DNA of 64,000 nucleotides from Pseudarthrobacter phenanthrenivorans (GCF_000813845.1 NZ_JWTB01000029.1:1-64000), one strand, 5' to 3'. Positions 52,785-61,731 are shown, counted from the first letter of the stretch. Made by a program: numbers and translations. The notes: a model not told the origin generated them from the sequence alone.

Positions 52785-53953
52785 TATCGACCGCCCAACT
52801 CTTTATCGATCAGATCCCGCAGTGGAATTGAAGTTGTTAGGTCGTCTGACTTGGTATCCGCGGCGGTAGTTTGTAAAGGGAACGTTTCCAAGTTTTTGAC
52901 CGAAAGATGGCGCACAGTCGTTCCCTGGGAGAGCGCACCAAGGAGATCAGCAGCCTCGGGCGCTGTGAGTGAACGAGCGAGTTCGGTTCCGTCCACTCCC
53001 TCTCTTGTTCGCACCACCAACACGCTGTCAGAGGCAACATACTCTTCCTGAGCCACGGTTGCGCGCGGTCGAGTCCCAATGGCTTGAACGACAACGTCGC
53101 CCGGTTTGATTCGGGGCAGTCTCTCATCATTGGACCACCATCGTGGCGGGGAGCCCGTGACAACACGTGCTTCCATGACGGGCAAGGTGTCGTCTGTCAT
53201 TACGCGTGCGGGATTCAGCGGGCGGCGACCCTTGACGATTTGCGCCTTTTGGTGGAGAGGCAGGCCACGATCAATCACTGCCGGGTCCTTCATGAATATC
53301 CGCGGAGCCCACGCTCCACCGTTGGGAATGTCGCGTATGGTCCACCAACTCGATTTGCCTGCGCTTAGTCTCGTCGATGAGCGTAGTTCAGCCAAAGCTT
53401 TCAGACGACCCAATGTTTGTGCGCTCCCCGCGATGGGAACGATTAGAGAAAGAAGTTCAGCGATACTAATAGCGGGAATCCTTGATCCCGCTTGCGCTGC
53501 TTGGCGGGCGCGAAGGCCCGGCGTGGACGATAAGACCGCCCAAAGCCAGAAACCCAAGTCTGGATAAGTCGGACGCAACGCATGAAACTGGGCGGAATAC
53601 GCATAAGAGGTAACCGACTCTGTAATAACAAACGCTGGCCCAAACCCTGATCTTTGTAACAAGACATCCCCGTACCGGAGGGCGTGATTCCCCTGTCCGA
53701 CACGATAGACGGGACCGCGATAGTTTGCCTGAAGTCGCTGGATATGGCCGAATAGTTGGTCGATGGATGACGGGGCGACAACCTCTATGCGTTCTACCAC
53801 CGATTCGGCGGCAGGCAGATACTTGGCCATGCTGGATATCGGGACCAGCTGAACTCGCGTCCCCCAGATATTGATCGCATCCGGCACGAGCAAAGCGGTT
53901 GGATCCCAGACCCGGGAAGAGGTTAGCCTGATCGTGCCGTAGACGCTACCCAT
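52784..53953 (-). CDS. HsdS-like DNA specificity subunit
   Basis: 389 residues in two similar halves. Half 1 (about 1-215) ends in RIPAISIAELLSLIVPI followed by a short helix (LGRLKALAELRSS). Half 2 (about 230-385) ends in LSVKNLETFPLQ. This two-TRD plan with P-x-I-S-x-x-x-L type boundaries is typical of type I specificity proteins. Start ATG overlaps the methylase stop by 8 bp. It should choose the DNA target for the fused nuclease-methylase. Confidence 0.75.
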   Translation of the reverse strand: MGSVYGTIRLTSSRVWDPTALLVPDAINIWGTRVQLVPISSMAKYLPAAESVVERIEVVAPSSIDQLFGHIQRLQANYRGPVYRVGQGNHALRYGDVLLQRSGFGPAFVITESVTSYAYSAQFHALRPTYPDLGFWLWAVLSSTPGLRARQAAQAGSRIPAISIAELLSLIVPIAGSAQTLGRLKALAELRSSTRLSAGKSSWWTIRDIPNGGAWAPRIFMKDPAVIDRGLPLHQKAQIVKGRRPLNPARVMTDDTLPVMEARVVTGSPPRWWSNDERLPRIKPGDVVVQAIGTRPRATVAQEEYVASDSVLVVRTREGVDGTELARSLTAPEAADLLGALSQGTTVRHLSVKNLETFPLQTTAADTKSDDLTTSIPLRDLIDKELGGR

Positions 53954-55223
53954 TCTGGCGACTTTCGAGGTGGCCCCGCAGTGCTTGCCAAGCCGCCCCC
54001 TCGGATGAAAGCTCGGACTCCCAGTCCGCTGACAAGTCAGCAATGAAGGTCTGGCCTGGTTTGTCCTTGTCAATTATTACGACGGTAGTGGGGATGGGAG
54101 TGGATCTGAGGAGCCCCCCTGGGAGTCCAATCAATGCTTGGACGTGAGTCTTGTTCGTAAGGTAATCGCGGTATCGAAGTCCCGAGTCTCTAATCAGCCA
54201 ACTCCTACTCGTGAGAAGGACCATGCGCCCTCCCGGCGCCAGCGCTTGCAGACAAACGTCGATGGCCGCCAGTTCCCCATCGTGAGTTGTGTCACCGTTG
54301 GACAACTGGAACGGATGTGACAAACGTAGACCGAACGGCGGAGCGCTAATGACAAAGTCAGTGTTCGGAAGATTGTCCTGCAAGGCATTGGCGCAGTGAA
54401 ATTCAACCCTGTTAGACGCGAAGTTTCCGAGCGCTCGTGTAACATCCACGATGTCCTTGTTCAGATCGCAGCCGTAAAGGATGCACTCTTTGGGTGCAAG
54501 TGAACCCGCCCGCAAAAGCAACATCCCGGAGCCACAAAAGGGATCCAATAATGAACCTTTAGGGCCCTCGCTGAGCCGAGCCATAAAATCCGCAATAGGA
54601 GCAGGGGTTGAGAGATCCCCCCGGTTCATCCCGGACATTACCGTGGGCAACCAATCTTGTACGACTCGCCAAACTGCTTCGCGGTCTAAAGTAATCCTTT
54701 GGTTCTGCTGATGCAGCAAAGAGCCGTTAGCTGCATTGTTAAGCACACTCGCAATTCCAGCGAACGTTACCTTTTCCTGTCCCTGGTGGGAAGCTAGCAG
54801 GGACGCCAGTTCCCCGTCCAACGCAGCGCGAATGACGGACTCATCCTCGAGGAGGAGTGCACAGTTGCCGACGTGGTCCCTGACATCTTCCGGGCCGCTC
54901 TCCTTCAGTAGCGCCCGGAGTCCCGCATCTGCACGGCGCCAACTATTCCCGGCCACGACATAATGGACCCGTGTGCCCAATGACTGTCGATAGCCGGCCA
55001 ACCGTTCCAGTGCCTCCTCGTCACCCCTGGAAGATTTTTGTGAGGCCTTAACTTCCACGACCGTGTGGGGCATCAGAACCCCGGATCGAGACGGCAAAAA
55101 CCCAACAACGTCTGGTCGCAAGGAACCGGCACGATAATTCCTCATTACAATTGGGTAGCCAACTTCGCGAAGACGTGCGGATACGTCCTCCTCCAAGTCT
55201 TGTCCGTCTTGCCCAAAATGCAC
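53946..55223 (-). CDS. Compact fused PD-(D/E)XK nuclease and N6-adenine methyltransferase
   Basis: 425 residues. N-terminal domain (1 to about 110) has a nuclease core: Glu11/12 in the first helix, RPD with Asp38, then VVEVKA with Glu57 and Lys59, like the HsdR N-terminal domain. The C-terminal domain is a methylase: motif I LDPFCGSGM (about 226-234), acidic motif II in YGCDLNKDI, motif IV SAPPFG (293-298). GTG at 55223 chosen for AAAGGAA upstream; TTG at 55253 is an alternative. Much smaller than type IIG enzymes (usually 900 or more residues). No HsdR helicase is encoded nearby. Confidence 0.78.
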   Translation of the reverse strand: MHFGQDGQDLEEDVSARLREVGYPIVMRNYRAGSLRPDVVGFLPSRSGVLMPHTVVEVKASQKSSRGDEEALERLAGYRQSLGTRVHYVVAGNSWRRADAGLRALLKESGPEDVRDHVGNCALLLEDESVIRAALDGELASLLASHQGQEKVTFAGIASVLNNAANGSLLHQQNQRITLDREAVWRVVQDWLPTVMSGMNRGDLSTPAPIADFMARLSEGPKGSLLDPFCGSGMLLLRAGSLAPKECILYGCDLNKDIVDVTRALGNFASNRVEFHCANALQDNLPNTDFVISAPPFGLRLSHPFQLSNGDTTHDGELAAIDVCLQALAPGGRMVLLTSRSWLIRDSGLRYRDYLTNKTHVQALIGLPGGLLRSTPIPTTVVIIDKDKPGQTFIADLSADWESELSSEGAAWQALRGHLESRQNG

Positions 55224-55261
55224 TAAAGTTCCTTTCGACACTACCGGAAGCAAAGCTTCTT

Positions 55262-55290
55262 ACTATCTCAGTAACCAATAACAACGTCAA
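55262..55290 (-). promoter_or_regulatory. Promoter of the compact R-M operon
   Basis: Minus-strand -35 TTGACG (55290-55285), 17-bp spacer, -10 GATAGT (55267-55262). Near-consensus housekeeping promoter about 40 bp before the chosen GTG start. Confidence 0.65.
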
Positions 55291-55694
55291 GTACTAGACG
55301 AACCCAAGGGTTCCTCAAAGGTTTCAGCCCTCAGACAACTCGAGAGTATTCCCTTTGAACCAAGCAACTTCACAAAGCATTATAAACGCGACGATTCGTG
55401 CGCGGACCAATCGCTTCATAAGCGGAGTTGCACCGACCTCTTATCCAGAAGTAATGGCGTCGAGGGCAAAATTGATACCGAACAACTGACGAAGTACTAA
55501 AAACTCACACAATTCTCGCTGAGAGTCTGCGCCCTGCTGATCTGCATCATTTTTCGCCGGACGACGCGAGCGCATCTGCCTGCTCACCGAGGCGGCGACG
55601 GGCGAACTAAGACGTCGATGCAGGCTTTGCACGGGAGGATTCCGTCCGGGGATAATTTTCGGAAAGTGTTGCCCGAGGGGCCGCCCACTCAGGC
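55291..55694. other. Intergenic region
   Basis: About 400 bp of mixed, lower-GC sequence with no gene I can support. It separates the R-M operon promoter from the stop of the next minus-strand gene. Confidence 0.4.
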
Positions 55695-56447
55695 TTATGC
55701 CTCCGGCTCCGTTTCCTGCTCCATTTCTCGAGCAGCCCGTTGTCTCTTGTCCTCTTCGTACTGAGCTATCAGTTCCATCTGTTCATCCATGTACTCGTCA
55801 TATCCCTTAAGGTTCGAGGCGAGCGCTTCGTAGTTCTCCGGTCTCGCCGCCGCCAAATTCGTATGATCTTCAAAGGCTACGAGACGCAACAGCCATTCGT
55901 GGACCGTCTTAAGTCTGCTGTGCTCCGGCATGACCATATAGTCGAGGGCATCACGGTCATCCACAAGGCGGGACATAAAGTCTAGTTCGTTTCTAAGTGC
56001 CACGTGTTGGATCAAGCTCACCGCTTCGTCGAATCGGATGTGCATCAGGTACTTATCACGAGAAGTAGCGAACCGCGCTTCGTTGATCATGTTGTAGTTC
56101 AGAGCCTGCAGATTGCCTACGATGGAGAGGCAGTCACGAAGCATGCGTGAGTCCCCCCGCTGTTGTTCCTGAAGCCGTACCTCTTGGCGGTCAGCTTTCC
56201 TCTCCTCGACCAAAATGTGCCGTTCCAGCCGCCAAAGCCAAGCGGCACCTCCGAATGCGACAGCGCTGCCGACGAAACTTCCAATCAGTCCTGACCAAAA
56301 AGCTTGGTGCTCGGGAGCCAGTGAGGGGAGGGCGAGGAACCCGGAACACACTAAAGCCGCGGCTAATGCGATGCTCAGGAACGTCGCAATCCATAATTGT
56401 CGTGGCATGCTGGACTGCTCGGGCTTGTCTCTATTCGATGCATTCAC
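55695..56447 (-). CDS. Membrane protein with cytoplasmic coiled coil, unknown function
   Basis: 250 residues. Two membrane spans (about 17-40 and 50-72) are followed by a charged coiled coil (LERHILVEERKADRQEVRL region) and a long helical tail ending in an acidic EEDKRQ-rich segment. No catalytic motif seen. Divergent from another two-span protein and placed in the defence island, so a membrane-acting effector or sensor is conceivable but not shown. Confidence 0.65.
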   Translation of the reverse strand: MNASNRDKPEQSSMPRQLWIATFLSIALAAALVCSGFLALPSLAPEHQAFWSGLIGSFVGSAVAFGGAAWLWRLERHILVEERKADRQEVRLQEQQRGDSRMLRDCLSIVGNLQALNYNMINEARFATSRDKYLMHIRFDEAVSLIQHVALRNELDFMSRLVDDRDALDYMVMPEHSRLKTVHEWLLRLVAFEDHTNLAAARPENYEALASNLKGYDEYMDEQMELIAQYEEDKRQRAAREMEQETEPEA

Positions 56448-56566
56448 GGTTCAAGTTTGACAGCTGATAGAATTCCGTTCTAGTCGGTGGTAGATCAGGA
56501 TCGAATTGCCGAGCTCTTTGCGTACCTCGTCGATGAGGGGTAGATTTTTCGTGATCAAATAAGACC

Positions 56567-57595
56567 GTGAAAAACACCATGACACTAAGCGATTTCGTCC
56601 CGGGTCTTGAACGACTCAACGTGGCTCTCGCGGAATCCACCAACGAAAGCGATTCAGATTATTTCGCGCGACAACGGGCACAAGATGTAGTGGTCATTTG
56701 GTGGGATTCCGTTGCCGATGATTATCACTTCATGGAAATGTACGTAGAGTTCGTCCTCAATGATTCTGATGAGATTCGGGACTACAAAGTTACGCTCAGC
56801 AACTTGGAGCAATCTATACGTGAGCGCAAGGATCGTGACACGGAGATATGGGCCGACAAGCTCTTAGGCATCCTCAAGTCCTATGCCTCCAAGGTAAAAA
56901 GTCTCACATTGCAGCGGGTTCGTTCTGGCGGCGCTAAGCCGGAAGGTGTGGAGCATGCAGATTTCTCAGCCCATATGGAACTTCGTGCCGTCAGCCTTCT
57001 TATTGCACGCATAGAGAACGTTGACTACTCACTGCAACTCCGCAAGGCGGTGCGAGACGCTAGGCAGGACGCTGCCGATGCGCATACTGCAGCCGAATCG
57101 GCCCGAAACGCAGCTGGGATGGCATCCGGTTCCACGCTGACAGCAAGATTCAACTCGCTGGCAAACCGACACTTCTGGGCGGCAACCCTGTTTCGTATCC
57201 TTACTGCGGCCGGCGTGATCTTTGGACTTTGGTTTGCGTTAGAAGTCTCTATTGGGGAGACAGTGGCTGGGCCCGTCGGTTCGCCAGGCCATGCCATTCT
57301 TCGCGTTTCACTCCTGGCAGGCGTGTTGGGGCTAGCCACCTACTTCGGAAGGCAAGCTGCGTACCACCGAGACGTAAGTACATGGGCTCGAACAATCAAA
57401 GAACAGTTGCTGACGTTTGACGGATACATGGAGCCGGTCACGGACGATGAGCTTCGTCACCAGATGAGGGCGGCTTTCGCTGCACGCGTCTTTGGTCCGT
57501 CTCCCGAATCGAAGGAAGACGGGAGTGTCACCCTCAGCTCGCCCGTGCTAAGTGAACTTGCTACAGCGGTTGCCAAAGCAGGGGCGAAACCGTAG
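56567..57595 (+). CDS. Helical protein with two C-terminal membrane spans, unknown function
   Basis: 342 residues. A long helical soluble front, an Ala-rich coiled coil (AADAHTAAESARNAAGMAS, about 172-190), then two spans (about 212-230 and 243-262) and a cytoplasmic tail. Not recognised. GTG start; ATG four codons later is an alternative. The order soluble coiled coil then membrane hairpin is the reverse of the divergent neighbour. Confidence 0.65.
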   Translation: MKNTMTLSDFVPGLERLNVALAESTNESDSDYFARQRAQDVVVIWWDSVADDYHFMEMYVEFVLNDSDEIRDYKVTLSNLEQSIRERKDRDTEIWADKLLGILKSYASKVKSLTLQRVRSGGAKPEGVEHADFSAHMELRAVSLLIARIENVDYSLQLRKAVRDARQDAADAHTAAESARNAAGMASGSTLTARFNSLANRHFWAATLFRILTAAGVIFGLWFALEVSIGETVAGPVGSPGHAILRVSLLAGVLGLATYFGRQAAYHRDVSTWARTIKEQLLTFDGYMEPVTDDELRHQMRAAFAARVFGPSPESKEDGSVTLSSPVLSELATAVAKAGAKP

Positions 57596-57649
57596 ACATC
57601 TGTCGTGGCACATTTCGGCATGACCTAAAGGCGACGGCCCAAAGAGCCA

Positions 57650-57661
57650 GGGATTGAACCC
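57650..57661 (-). other. tRNA T-arm-like fragment
   Basis: The minus strand reads GGGTTCAATCCC, which fits the T-arm consensus (GGTTCRANTCC). No acceptor, anticodon or D arm is visible around it. It may be a chance match or the leftover of an integration site at the right edge of the island. Confidence 0.25.
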
Positions 57662-57722
57662 GCCCAACTCAGAAGAACTGCAGAACAAAAGTGGGCGGAA
57701 GCCCTGATACACGAAGCTGGTT

Positions 57723-57757
57723 GGGGGAGGCTCCGTCCCTCGGACGGAGCCTCCCCC
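57723..57757. terminator. Perfect 16-bp-stem hairpin
   Basis: 57723-57738 pairs perfectly with 57742-57757 across a CTC loop. It sits between convergent genes (unknown membrane protein and amidase) and marks the right end of the lower-GC island. Confidence 0.8.
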
Positions 57758-57820
57758 GCGTATAAGCGAACTCCCACAAAGCCTCGAGATCCGATGTCGA
57801 GGCGGTACTAACTTCGCGAG

Positions 57821-58600
57821 CTACAGCCGCCGCTGCCGGAACATCGGGAACGACTCCCGCACGCGTTCCACCGTCTCCAGCGAAACCTCCACCGCCCGCA
57901 CGCTGGGCTCCAACCCAAGGTCCGCCTCAACAACCCCCATGGGGTCCACCAGCACGCTCCGGCCCACGGACACCGGCGGCGCATGGCACACCCCCGCCAC
58001 GTACACGCTGTTCTCGATGGCCCGGGCGGCGTTCAGCGCCAGCCACTGCTCCGTCTTGTGCTCCCCCGGCACCCAGGACGAGCAGACCAACAAAACCTGC
58101 GCTCCGGCGTCGGCCAGTGACCTGGCCAGCTCCGGGAACCGGAGGTCGTAGCAGGTCATTAGCCCGAATCGCACTCCCCCACGCTCGAACACCACGGGCT
58201 CAAGGGACTCGCCCGGTTTGATGAACGTCGACTCCCCGAAGCCCTGTGCGTCGAAAAGGTGGATCTTCCGGTAGGAAGCCAACCGGCCGCCGTCGGGCCC
58301 AAAAGCGACCAGCGTGTTGTACGCCCTGCCCGGCTCGTCCGAGGTTTCCACCACGCCCGCCACCAACGCGATGCGGTGCCGGCGGGCGATTGTGGCGAGC
58401 TCCCGGCAGACAGGCCCGTCCAGCGGCTCGGCCACCGCCGGGAACGTCGCGTCCACCTTCTTCTTCTCGTAGGTGGCGTACTCCGGAAAAGCGACCAGCG
58501 CGGCGCCGTCGCGCGCCGCCTCGGCCGCGAACCTGTCGATCGCGGCGAGGTTGGCCCGGATGTCGCCGCCCGACTCCAGCTGCCCCAGCGCAATCCTCAC
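57821..58600 (-). CDS. Carbon-nitrogen hydrolase (nitrilase superfamily amidase) 1
   Basis: 259 residues with the Glu-Lys-Cys triad Glu40 (FPEY), Lys112 (YRKIHLFD) and Cys150 (TCYDLRFPE). Typical of small cytosolic amidases of the omega-amidase/NIT type that act on alpha-keto amides or deaminated glutathione. GTG start at 58600 follows GGAAGGAA. Operon with the APC permease (47 bp) and the second hydrolase. Confidence 0.88.
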   Translation of the reverse strand: MRIALGQLESGGDIRANLAAIDRFAAEAARDGAALVAFPEYATYEKKKVDATFPAVAEPLDGPVCRELATIARRHRIALVAGVVETSDEPGRAYNTLVAFGPDGGRLASYRKIHLFDAQGFGESTFIKPGESLEPVVFERGGVRFGLMTCYDLRFPELARSLADAGAQVLLVCSSWVPGEHKTEQWLALNAARAIENSVYVAGVCHAPPVSVGRSVLVDPMGVVEADLGLEPSVRAVEVSLETVERVRESFPMFRQRRL

Positions 58601-58647
58601 AACCGTTCCTTCCCTCAACCAACAGGCCACATCACAAACTGCCAGGA

Positions 58648-59997
58648 TCAGGCGGCGGCCTCGACCGTTGCCTTCTCCGTGGCCGTCATCTCCGGCGGCG
58701 AGGCCTTGAAGCCGCGGGTGATCAGGGCCAGGACCAGCACGCCCAGCACCAGCCAGGACACCCCCAGCGTAATGGCGTTGCTGTCCAGCTGGGAGAGCAG
58801 GTAGGCGCAGATGATGGCGCCGATCACCGGGACCACCACGTAGGACACCGGGTTCAGCTGCTGCCCGGCCCGGCGCTGGCGCACGTAGTGGAACACCACC
58901 GAGGCGTTCACCAGCGTGAAGGCGGTGAAGGCACCAAAGTTGATGAACGACGTCGACGTGGCCACGTCCAGGAAGATCGCGATCAGGCCCACGATGCCGG
59001 TGATCACCAGGTTTGCCACCGGGGTGTGGAACTTCTCGCTGAGCTTGCCGAAGACGGCCTTGGGCAGGACGGAGTCGCGGCCCATCGCGTACAGCAGGCG
59101 GGAGGCGCTGGCCTGCGCGGCGAGGCCGGAGGCGAACTGCGCCACCACCAGGCCGGCCAGGAACACCGCCCCGAACAGCTGCCCGCCGATCTGCAGGGCG
59201 ATGGAGCTGGCGGCGGAGGCCGAGTCCTCAAACACGCCGCCGGGGTGCACCAGCTGGGTCACGTAGGAGACCGCCACGAAGATGCCGCCGCCGATCAGGG
59301 CCACGAGCATGATGGCGCGCGGCACGGTCCGGCGCGGGTTGATGGTCTCCTCGGTGAGGGTGGTGACGGCGTCGAACCCCAGGAACGAGTACGCGGCGAT
59401 GGCCGCGCCGGCGGAGATGGTGGCGAAGCTGGACGTGTCGTTGAAGAATGGCTGCCCGCTGGCCAGTCCCGCGGCGCCGTTGGCTGACACCACGTTGCCG
59501 ATGGCCAGCGCCACAAAGAACACCAGGACCAGCAGCTGGAACGCCATCAGCACGTAGTTGGCCTTGTCCGCCACCTTGATGCCCAGGATGTTCAGCAGGG
59601 TGGTGATGACGATGAAGCCCACGATCCAGACGCCGATGGGGATGCCGGGGAACTGGGCGGTCAGGTAGGAGCCGCCGATGAGCCAGATGACCATGGGCAG
59701 GAAGAGGTAGTCGAGCAGGACGGCCCAGCCCACCAGGAACCCGACGCGGGGGTCGATGGAGCGGCGGACGTAGGTGTAGGCGGAGCCGGCCACGGGGTGG
59801 GCGACGGCCATCCGGCCGTAGCTGTGAGCGGTGAACAGCATGGCCACGAGCGCCACGAGGTACGCGGCGGGCGCGGCGCCGCCGGTGGTTTCGGCGATGA
59901 TGCCGAAGATCCCCAGGACGATGATGGGGGTCAAGTACGCCAGCCCGAACAGGACCAGCGAGGGCAGTTTCAGCGTGCGGGTGAGGGTGGTTGTCAC
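58648..59997 (-). CDS. APC-superfamily amino acid/polyamine permease
   Basis: 449 residues, about 12 spans, with the N-terminal LVLFGLAYLTPIIVLGIFG and the GSAYTYVRR segment of APC carriers; overall similar to putrescine importers. GTG start with AAGGAAAC upstream. Placed between two amidase genes, it probably imports the amine or amide they process. Confidence 0.85.
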   Translation of the reverse strand: MTTTLTRTLKLPSLVLFGLAYLTPIIVLGIFGIIAETTGGAAPAAYLVALVAMLFTAHSYGRMAVAHPVAGSAYTYVRRSIDPRVGFLVGWAVLLDYLFLPMVIWLIGGSYLTAQFPGIPIGVWIVGFIVITTLLNILGIKVADKANYVLMAFQLLVLVFFVALAIGNVVSANGAAGLASGQPFFNDTSSFATISAGAAIAAYSFLGFDAVTTLTEETINPRRTVPRAIMLVALIGGGIFVAVSYVTQLVHPGGVFEDSASAASSIALQIGGQLFGAVFLAGLVVAQFASGLAAQASASRLLYAMGRDSVLPKAVFGKLSEKFHTPVANLVITGIVGLIAIFLDVATSTSFINFGAFTAFTLVNASVVFHYVRQRRAGQQLNPVSYVVVPVIGAIICAYLLSQLDSNAITLGVSWLVLGVLVLALITRGFKASPPEMTATEKATVEAAA

Positions 59998-60006
59998 GGT
60001 GTTTCC

Positions 60007-60885
60007 TTAGGGCTTGTAGGACGGCGGTGTCCAGGTGGCCGGGTTGATCCGGCCTTGATAGACGGAAAGTTCGACGGCGGGCTCCCCCTCGCGGAACTGC
60101 GACCAGGGGCGGTTGAGGTTCTCCGTGCCGTGCGTGCGGACGTGGTCGACGGCGGCCAGGTCCAGTTCCGCGGTGAGCAGCTGCGGCTGGTCGTCCGGGG
60201 CCTCGGCGAGGGTGTTGCCCTCCGGGTCCACGATGATGCTTTGGCCCTTGCCGGTGGGGCCGGCGCAGTTGACGCTGACCATGAAGACCTGGTTGACGAT
60301 GGCATTGGCCTTGGCGAGGACCAGTTCCTGTTTGCGGTCCGGGGTGGTGGTTTTGACCACGTTGAGGATCACCTCGGCGCCCATCCAGGCGAGCTGGCGC
60401 GACACCTCCGGATACCAGGCGTCGTAGCAGATGTTCAGGCCCATCCTGCCGATCCCGGGCAGGTCCACGGTGGTGAACCGGTCGCCGGGATCGTAGGGCT
60501 CGAACGGGCGCCACGGGAAGATCTTCCGGTAGTAGCCGGCCAGTGCCCCTTCCGGGGACAGGACCACCTGGGTGTTGAACAGCTGGCCTTCGGGGCCGCG
60601 TTCGCAGACGCTGCCGGGGACCAGCCAGATGTTGAGGTCCTTGGCGAGCTGCCTCAGTTCCGTGACCCGTGGGCCGTCCAGGGGTTCGGCACTGGCCCGA
60701 AGCATGTCGGCGCGCTGCAGGTCCGGGTTTTGGTCGCCGAAGAGGTGCAGCTCGGGGAAGACCACCAGCTTGCTGTGCGGCTGGGCTTCGAGGGCTGCTT
60801 TGACCTCGTCCGCGAAGGCCGAGACGGGTTCGCCGATGAGCCGGGGCCGTGCCTGGGCGGCGACGAGGGGAAGGGTGCGTTGCAT
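60007..60885 (-). CDS. Carbon-nitrogen hydrolase (nitrilase superfamily amidase) 2
   Basis: 292 residues with triad Glu45 (FPELHLF), Lys121 (YRKIFPW) and Cys153 (NICYDAWYPE). The WYPE form and the longer C-terminus set it apart from copy 1; it is closer to aliphatic amidase or N-carbamoylase-like members. First gene of the operon, divergent from a GntR regulator. Confidence 0.87.
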   Translation of the reverse strand: MQRTLPLVAAQARPRLIGEPVSAFADEVKAALEAQPHSKLVVFPELHLFGDQNPDLQRADMLRASAEPLDGPRVTELRQLAKDLNIWLVPGSVCERGPEGQLFNTQVVLSPEGALAGYYRKIFPWRPFEPYDPGDRFTTVDLPGIGRMGLNICYDAWYPEVSRQLAWMGAEVILNVVKTTTPDRKQELVLAKANAIVNQVFMVSVNCAGPTGKGQSIIVDPEGNTLAEAPDDQPQLLTAELDLAAVDHVRTHGTENLNRPWSQFREGEPAVELSVYQGRINPATWTPPSYKP

Positions 60886-60925
60886 GGTTTTTCTCCGCTG
60901 TGGGGGTGTGATCCGGGTTATATTA

Positions 60926-60938
60926 GATCAGAATGATC
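60926..60938. promoter_or_regulatory. GATCA/TGATC operator in the amidase/GntR gap
   Basis: GATCA-GAA-TGATC, perfect 13-bp palindrome. A TATAAC hexamer on the minus strand (60923-60918) next to it could be the amidase operon's -10. Suits a FadR-type regulator. Confidence 0.5.
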
Positions 60939-60960
60939 CAATAAAGGGAAGGGGCCCGGC

Positions 60961-61731
60961 GTGGGCCGTAAAGTAGCGGGTATGACCGATCAGCTGGAGG
61001 ACACCGCCGAGCCCTCACGCCTTGGTCCCGGCGGGATGCGCGGGATGGAGCGGCGCAGCGCCATGGACGCGGTCCGGATGCGGATAGGCATGGCGATATC
61101 CCTGGGGCTGCTGAAACCGGGCGAGCGGCTACCCGACCAGGAGGACGTGGCCCTGGGTTTGTCGGTCAGCCCGATCACGGCACGGCGTGCGCTGGCGAGC
61201 CTGGCGGAGCAGGGCGTGGTGGTGCGGCGCCGCGGCCGGGCCGGCGGAACGTTTGTGGCGGATTCGCCGCCTATGGAGGTGTTGGCGTCACTTTCCGCGT
61301 CACCGGCGGAGTCCCAAGCGGTGAACCGTTTGGTGGACCGGCGGCTGTTGTTCGAATGCGCGGTGACGCACTATGCGGCGGTGAATGCGACTGTTGAGCA
61401 GCTGGACGAGCTGGAGCGGCTGACTCGCGAGATGGCGGAGTCGAGCGACTGGTCCTACTACCACCGGATGGACGAGCAGTTCCACCAACTGGTGGGCACG
61501 GCGTCGTGCCTGGACACCGCCGTCGAGGTTTACCACGAGACCCTCGCCGAGCTCTACGACTACTTCATCCCCTACCCCATCGAGAAGCTGCACAAGTCCA
61601 ACCGCGACCACATCGCTTTGGTGGCAGCCCTGCGCGCCCGCAACGTTGAGGAAGCGGTGGAGGTTTCCCGGAAGCACGTGGACATCCTGCACCGGACGAT
61701 GTTCATGGGGCTGGCGGAGGGTGGAGACTAG
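60961..61731 (+). CDS. GntR-family regulator (FadR/FCD type)
   Basis: 256 residues. Winged helix (MAISLGLLKPGERLPDQ, then SVSPITARRALASLAEQG) and an FCD effector domain (LFECAVTHYAA, HRMDEQFHQLV, and the late RDHIALVAAL with metal-binding His). GTG start behind GGAAGGGG; an in-frame ATG at 60982 is the alternative. Probably represses the divergent amidase operon. Confidence 0.87.
   Translation: MGRKVAGMTDQLEDTAEPSRLGPGGMRGMERRSAMDAVRMRIGMAISLGLLKPGERLPDQEDVALGLSVSPITARRALASLAEQGVVVRRRGRAGGTFVADSPPMEVLASLSASPAESQAVNRLVDRRLLFECAVTHYAAVNATVEQLDELERLTREMAESSDWSYYHRMDEQFHQLVGTASCLDTAVEVYHETLAELYDYFIPYPIEKLHKSNRDHIALVAALRARNVEEAVEVSRKHVDILHRTMFMGLAEGGD

Noticed and set aside
44053..57595. Prophage
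   Set aside because: No integrase, terminase, capsid, tail or lysis genes; content is R-M and unknown proteins only.
57640..57720. A complete tRNA gene
   Set aside because: Only a T-arm-like dozen bases; no acceptor stem, anticodon or D arm can be folded around it.
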